The translations under genes were made by a program, and so were the position numbers. Under the pieces are notes generated by a model. It was not told the DNA's origin and searched no databases. It saw nothing but the letters and a program-made list of their open reading frames with translations. Positions 3,177 through 6,041 of a stretch of DNA of 6,041 nt are shown here, piece by piece (the stretch's first letter is position 1; every line of letters starts with the position of its first letter). Source of the stretch: Bacteroidota bacterium (lineage in GTDB: Bacteria > Bacteroidota > Bacteroidia > UKL13-3); the NCBI GenBank assembly GCA_947460565.1, contig CANHJJ010000123.1, forward strand, positions 1-6,041, in the 5' to 3' direction.

Positions 3177-6041
3177 CTAGTTTAGCCTTGTCATTTTGAT
3201 GGTTTTAGTATCACCGTTCGATTCAACTCTAACAAAGTATATACCACCTGCTAAGCCATCTAGGTTTTCAACTTTGTAAATACCTTCACCTTGATTAGCC
3301 AAAAACGAGCTTTTGTGAACCAATTGACCACGGATATCAAAAATATTTACATTTACAATGCTCTCTGATTTAGCCGTAATATTGATATTGATATCGCTAA
3401 TGAAAGGATTAGGGTATGATTCGATATGATCTTCAGCTTCCAAATTATCAGTATTAACTGAAACGACATCACTGTATGTGAATTTACCATTCAAATCAAC
3501 TTGTTTCAATCTGTAATATATAACTGATGCATGATTAATAGAAAATGCATTGTCATCACTTACAACATAATTATGTAACACTGATGAATTCACGGCTCCT
3601 TTAACAAAATTGATTTTGCTAAAAGTTCTACCATTAAACGATCTTTCAACTTCAAATCCTTTGTTATTAATCTCGGTGCTGGTTGTCCAACTGATAACAG
3701 CATTACCATTGATGTTTTTAGCTGATAAGCTAACAAGTGTAACGGGAAGTGTATTGAACAAGGTATCTCCGCCAACCCCAAAATTGCCATAGCCAGCCAA
3801 GCCAGTTCTATTTAAAACTGGTGCATTGTTTGAACCCGTAGTTGTTACATGTGTGCCTTCTAATGTCCATTGGTTAATGGTTGACAAACGCTTTAATATA
3901 ACCAATGTCGAGTAATCTTGCACCCCAGTAAATCCTTGTGCTGTAAGGGCAACATTATAGATTCCTCCAGTCAATCCACTAGAAGCTGCGAAATTCCAAT
4001 AGCCATTTATAGCAGTACGTTTTAATACAATACTACCTTCTGTTAAAGGTAAACCAAAACTACTAGGAGTTGTGCTAACAAACTGACCAGTTAACATACC
4101 TGATAAGCTTGGCGCTGCGGTATAGGTGAAGCTTACACTTCGGCTATTTGCGCCTGAAGATAGTGGGAATGTGATGCTGTTATTTGCTGATTTAACCCAT
4201 CTACGTAAAATACCTTCAACCGAGCCTATTCCAGTTAACACCCCAGTGGTATTGGTGTCTATACCCACTGAGAAAATAACATTATTACCTGCAATCAATT
4301 TACCACTTATTAAATTTAATGAGTCGAAGCCACCAAATACAGTGTTGCTTACTGAACTTAAAGTAACATTGGTATTGTTGCTTACTGTAACCGAAGATAT
4401 GATCTGGTTTGTAAGGTTTGTAACTGTGATATTTCCTCCATTATTGAATACCAATTTATCGGATAAACTAGGATTGGTTCTGCTTGGTGTCCAATTGCTT
4501 GCAACAGCAAAGTCACCTGATCCCATTTGATTCCAATTATAAACATTAGCAGCAGCAGCAGGTAGAATATTAATAACATAATCTTCTGTTTCTCCATATG
4601 TAAAACTGCCATTTGGGCTAATATTGGTTACGTTAAGTGCGCTGATAACCCTCATTCTTGTTGCACCAATACTTGCATTAATAGGAGCAAAGAAGTTGAA
4701 AGTAGCTAGAGACGGAGCTGAGCCAATATTGGTAAACTCACCTAGTTTTTCAGTTGAAGCATAAACTCCATCATTATTGAAGTCAATCCAAGCAGCGATA
4801 TTATTTCCTGCAAAAGTACCTGGTGTGACAAGTAATGTGTTGCTGCTACCACAATTGATATTGGTTGATAAATTATTATAGTAGGTTACATAAGGAGCAG
4901 GAGAACCTGCAGTTGTGTTATTAATACTGCCTAACTGAATATTGCTAATATAAATTCCAATCTGTGTTCCATTTGAATAGGTCGGAGAAACATAATTTGA
5001 CTTTATGATGCGGTTTCCTGAAGGAGCAATAAAACTGGGTGTTTGAGCTATACCATTTAAAGTTAATGAAGAAATTTCTGCATCAACTATATTTCCAATT
5101 GTGGCTGCAGCATTTATATCATATGTAATCCAGAAATAGTTTGTTCCGTTACTTAGATTGGTAATTCCTGCAATAGATTGAGTTGCACTTGGTGCACTAA
5201 CTGTTGTTCCAAATTGTGTATTTGCAACAAACGAATTACTGTTTCCGGTATACCACACTTTTAGATTTGAAATGTCAGATAGCGAACTGGTTCCAGTGGT
5301 ACTAACATCAATATTTGATAAAATGATTGGTGAGCCAATGGCTGAAGTAACAACTTGTAATCCTATAATTTGGTTGTTGGTTGAACTTCTTTCAACTTTG
5401 GTCGTTGCAGTTTGAGTAGTGGTGGAACTTATATATGTCATAGGTGCATCTATTAGGCGAGCACCTACTGGGTTATTATTTGAAGGTATTCTGTATTGAC
5501 CCAAAATATTAATACTATCTATTCTTGCATCCAATAAATTACCAAAAGTAGCTCCTGTAGCAAGATCATAAGCCAACCAATAGTTATTGGTATCACTTAG
5601 GCTAGTTAATAGGGTGTCATTTAATCCAGTAAAACTGAATTGTCCTGAAGGCGATAATATAGTAGATAATAATTTTCCAGTTGAAAATGTGTTAGAATTC
5701 CCTGTTGCATATAATTTGGCAGAACTAATATTGGAAATATTGGTTGTTCCGATTGTATTGAAGGCAAATTCTGTAACTAATCCAACACCACAACCTGAAG
5801 CTTTAACAGGTATTCTTAATATGCTAATATCCGATGTACCCGGAGCAATCGCTGCAGTTAATTGAGTTGCACTACTACCGATATAGGCCAATGGATTATC
5901 AATAATATTTATTAAATAGTCTTCAGTTTCACCATAGCCATAATTGCCACAACTAGCTGCTCCAACATTTTCAGCATAAACTACCCTCATTCTTGTTTCA
6001 CCTAATGAGGCATTACATGGGATGGTTATATTTCCTCCCAA
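3177..6041 (-). CDS. Modular GEVED-domain surface/secreted protein with T9SS type A sorting domain (5' end missing)
   Basis: The 954 residues visible are the C-terminal part; the frame is open to the right edge, where the first codon is an ordinary TTG (Leu), so the true start lies outside. Order of parts: end of a GEVED domain (1-47, with GETEDY at 38-42); two similar beta-sandwich repeats like the BNR-associated N-terminal domain (about 52-197 and 202-346); a complete GEVED domain (about 350-493, with AAWIDFNNDGVY and GETEDY); a beta-rich region of unknown family (about 500-760, starting with an ASNWTPS motif); an FN3-like module common in Bacteroidota (about 766-862, SWTTSTEINNKGFEVERS); and the type A sorting domain (about 873-954, SYPNPF...GGIYFVRV). 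The last would direct export through the T9SS and attachment to, or release from, the cell surface. No catalytic domain is visible in this part; adhesion or matrix binding is a guess. An enzyme domain could lie in the missing N-terminus. The gene has its own terminator just downstream. Confidence 0.88.
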   Translation of the reverse strand: MGGNITIPCNASLGETRMRVVYAENVGAASCGNYGYGETEDYLINIIDNPLAYIGSSATQLTAAIAPGTSDISILRIPVKASGCGVGLVTEFAFNTIGTTNISNISSAKLYATGNSNTFSTGKLLSTILSPSGQFSFTGLNDTLLTSLSDTNNYWLAYDLATGATFGNLLDARIDSINILGQYRIPSNNNPVGARLIDAPMTYISSTTTQTATTKVERSSTNNQIIGLQVVTSAIGSPIILSNIDVSTTGTSSLSDISNLKVWYTGNSNSFVANTQFGTTVSAPSATQSIAGITNLSNGTNYFWITYDINAAATIGNIVDAEISSLTLNGIAQTPSFIAPSGNRIIKSNYVSPTYSNGTQIGIYISNIQLGSINNTTAGSPAPYVTYYNNLSTNINCGSSNTLLVTPGTFAGNNIAAWIDFNNDGVYASTEKLGEFTNIGSAPSLATFNFFAPINASIGATRMRVISALNVTNISPNGSFTYGETEDYVINILPAAAANVYNWNQMGSGDFAVASNWTPSRTNPSLSDKLVFNNGGNITVTNLTNQIISSVTVSNNTNVTLSSVSNTVFGGFDSLNLISGKLIAGNNVIFSVGIDTNTTGVLTGIGSVEGILRRWVKSANNSITFPLSSGANSRSVSFTYTAAPSLSGMLTGQFVSTTPSSFGLPLTEGSIVLKRTAINGYWNFAASSGLTGGIYNVALTAQGFTGVQDYSTLVILKRLSTINQWTLEGTHVTTTGSNNAPVLNRTGLAGYGNFGVGGDTLFNTLPVTLVSLSAKNINGNAVISWTTSTEINNKGFEVERSFNGRTFSKINFVKGAVNSSVLHNYVVSDDNAFSINHASVIYYRLKQVDLNGKFTYSDVVSVNTDNLEAEDHIESYPNPFISDININITAKSESIVNVNIFDIRGQLVHKSSFLANQGEGIYKVENLDGLAGGIYFVRVESNGDTKTIKMTRLN
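3180..3425 (-). other. T9SS type A C-terminal sorting domain (coding segment)
   Basis: This encodes roughly the last 82 residues of the cargo protein. It has the family pattern in order: SYPNPF at the domain start, a short strand (DININI), VNVNIFDIRGQLV, a Gly-rich turn (NQGEG), then LAGGIYFVRVESNGDTKTIKM near the C-terminus. In known T9SS cargo this domain is recognised at the outer membrane translocon and is usually cleaved off by the sortase PorU. No porU or other T9SS component gene is in the window. Confidence 0.9.
4563..6041 (-). repeat. Two GEVED domain copies flanking the tandem repeats
   Basis: The partial GEVED at the right edge (6041-5901) and the complete one (about 4994-4563) share the pattern NAS-[IL]-G-x-TRMRV...YGETEDY-x-INI. 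The similarity is partly visible in DNA: ACCCTCATTCTTGTT is identical at 4648-4662 and 5983-5997, although the flanking third positions have diverged. The C-terminal ends of the copies are about 446 residues apart. The likely reading is duplication of a larger unit containing two sandwich repeats and one GEVED domain; more copies may lie beyond the window. Confidence 0.7.
5004..5888 (-). repeat. Tandem pair of BNR-associated-like beta-sandwich repeats
   Basis: Two segments of about 145 residues (coding at 5888-5451 and 5438-5004) align along their length. Shared marks are a strand with [LV]-x-[LVW]-YxTGNSN-[ST]-F, a middle [NT]NY-x-W-[LI]-x-YD, and AT-[FI]-GN-[LI]-[LV]-DA-x-[IS], then a closing PxGxR-[LI]-I. 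This resembles the BNR-associated N-terminal domain that I know from Bacteroidota multidomain proteins, often beside GEVED domains. The assignment is from memory of the pattern, not a search. The copies are clearly diverged, so the duplication is old. Confidence 0.6.

Noticed and set aside
4126..4530. 134-residue plus-strand open frame opposite the T9SS cargo gene
   Set aside because: It is rich in Leu, Pro, Thr and Val as expected for the antisense of a Ser/Thr/Asn-rich sequence, and has no independent coding evidence.
6039..6041. TTG at the right edge as a start codon of the T9SS cargo gene
   Set aside because: It falls inside a conserved GEVED domain and there is no signal peptide after it; the frame is simply cut by the window end.
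3177..6041. Sialidase function suggested by the BNR-associated-like repeats
   Set aside because: No Asp-box (SxDxGxTW) repeats or sialidase catalytic residues are visible in the 954 residues; the associated domain alone does not show enzyme activity.

Overview
The window looks like ordinary chromosomal DNA of a member of the Bacteroidota. Three things point there: a large secreted protein ending in a type A C-terminal sorting domain of the type IX secretion system (T9SS), AT-rich starts without Shine-Dalgarno sequences, and two perfect matches to the Bacteroidota -7 promoter element TAnnTTTG. The sequence does not fix a genus; an environmental Bacteroidota lineage would fit.

Layout, left to right. 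Positions 1-113 are flanking DNA whose first ~60 bases may be the edge of another gene; I cannot say on which strand. A plus-strand gene (114-890) encodes a 258-residue exported protein with the look of a small outer-membrane beta-barrel. Next comes a 508-bp AT-rich intergenic region (891-1398) between convergent genes, holding inverted repeats, a short direct repeat and, at its right end, a bidirectional rho-independent terminator. The minus-strand gene at 1399-3090 encodes bifunctional glutamate formimidoyltransferase / formimidoyltetrahydrofolate cyclodeaminase (FTCD), which passes the formimino group from histidine breakdown into the folate one-carbon pool. An 86-bp gap (3091-3176) holds a strong terminator for the next gene and a candidate ftcD promoter that starts inside the terminator's T-tract. 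From 3177 to the right edge is the 3' part of a minus-strand gene for a modular cell-surface or secreted protein: GEVED domain, two BNR-associated-like repeats, a second GEVED domain, a beta-rich region, an FN3-like module and the T9SS sorting domain. Its 5' end lies outside the window.

The three genes do not form an evident functional unit. Terminators separate the two minus-strand genes from each other and ftcD from the barrel gene, and no hut genes, defence genes, transposases, tRNAs, rRNAs or CRISPR arrays are visible. I found no convincing undescribed multi-gene system. The most noteworthy items are the repeat architecture of the T9SS cargo, the terminator/promoter overlap before ftcD, and the unexplained repeats in the 508-bp spacer.
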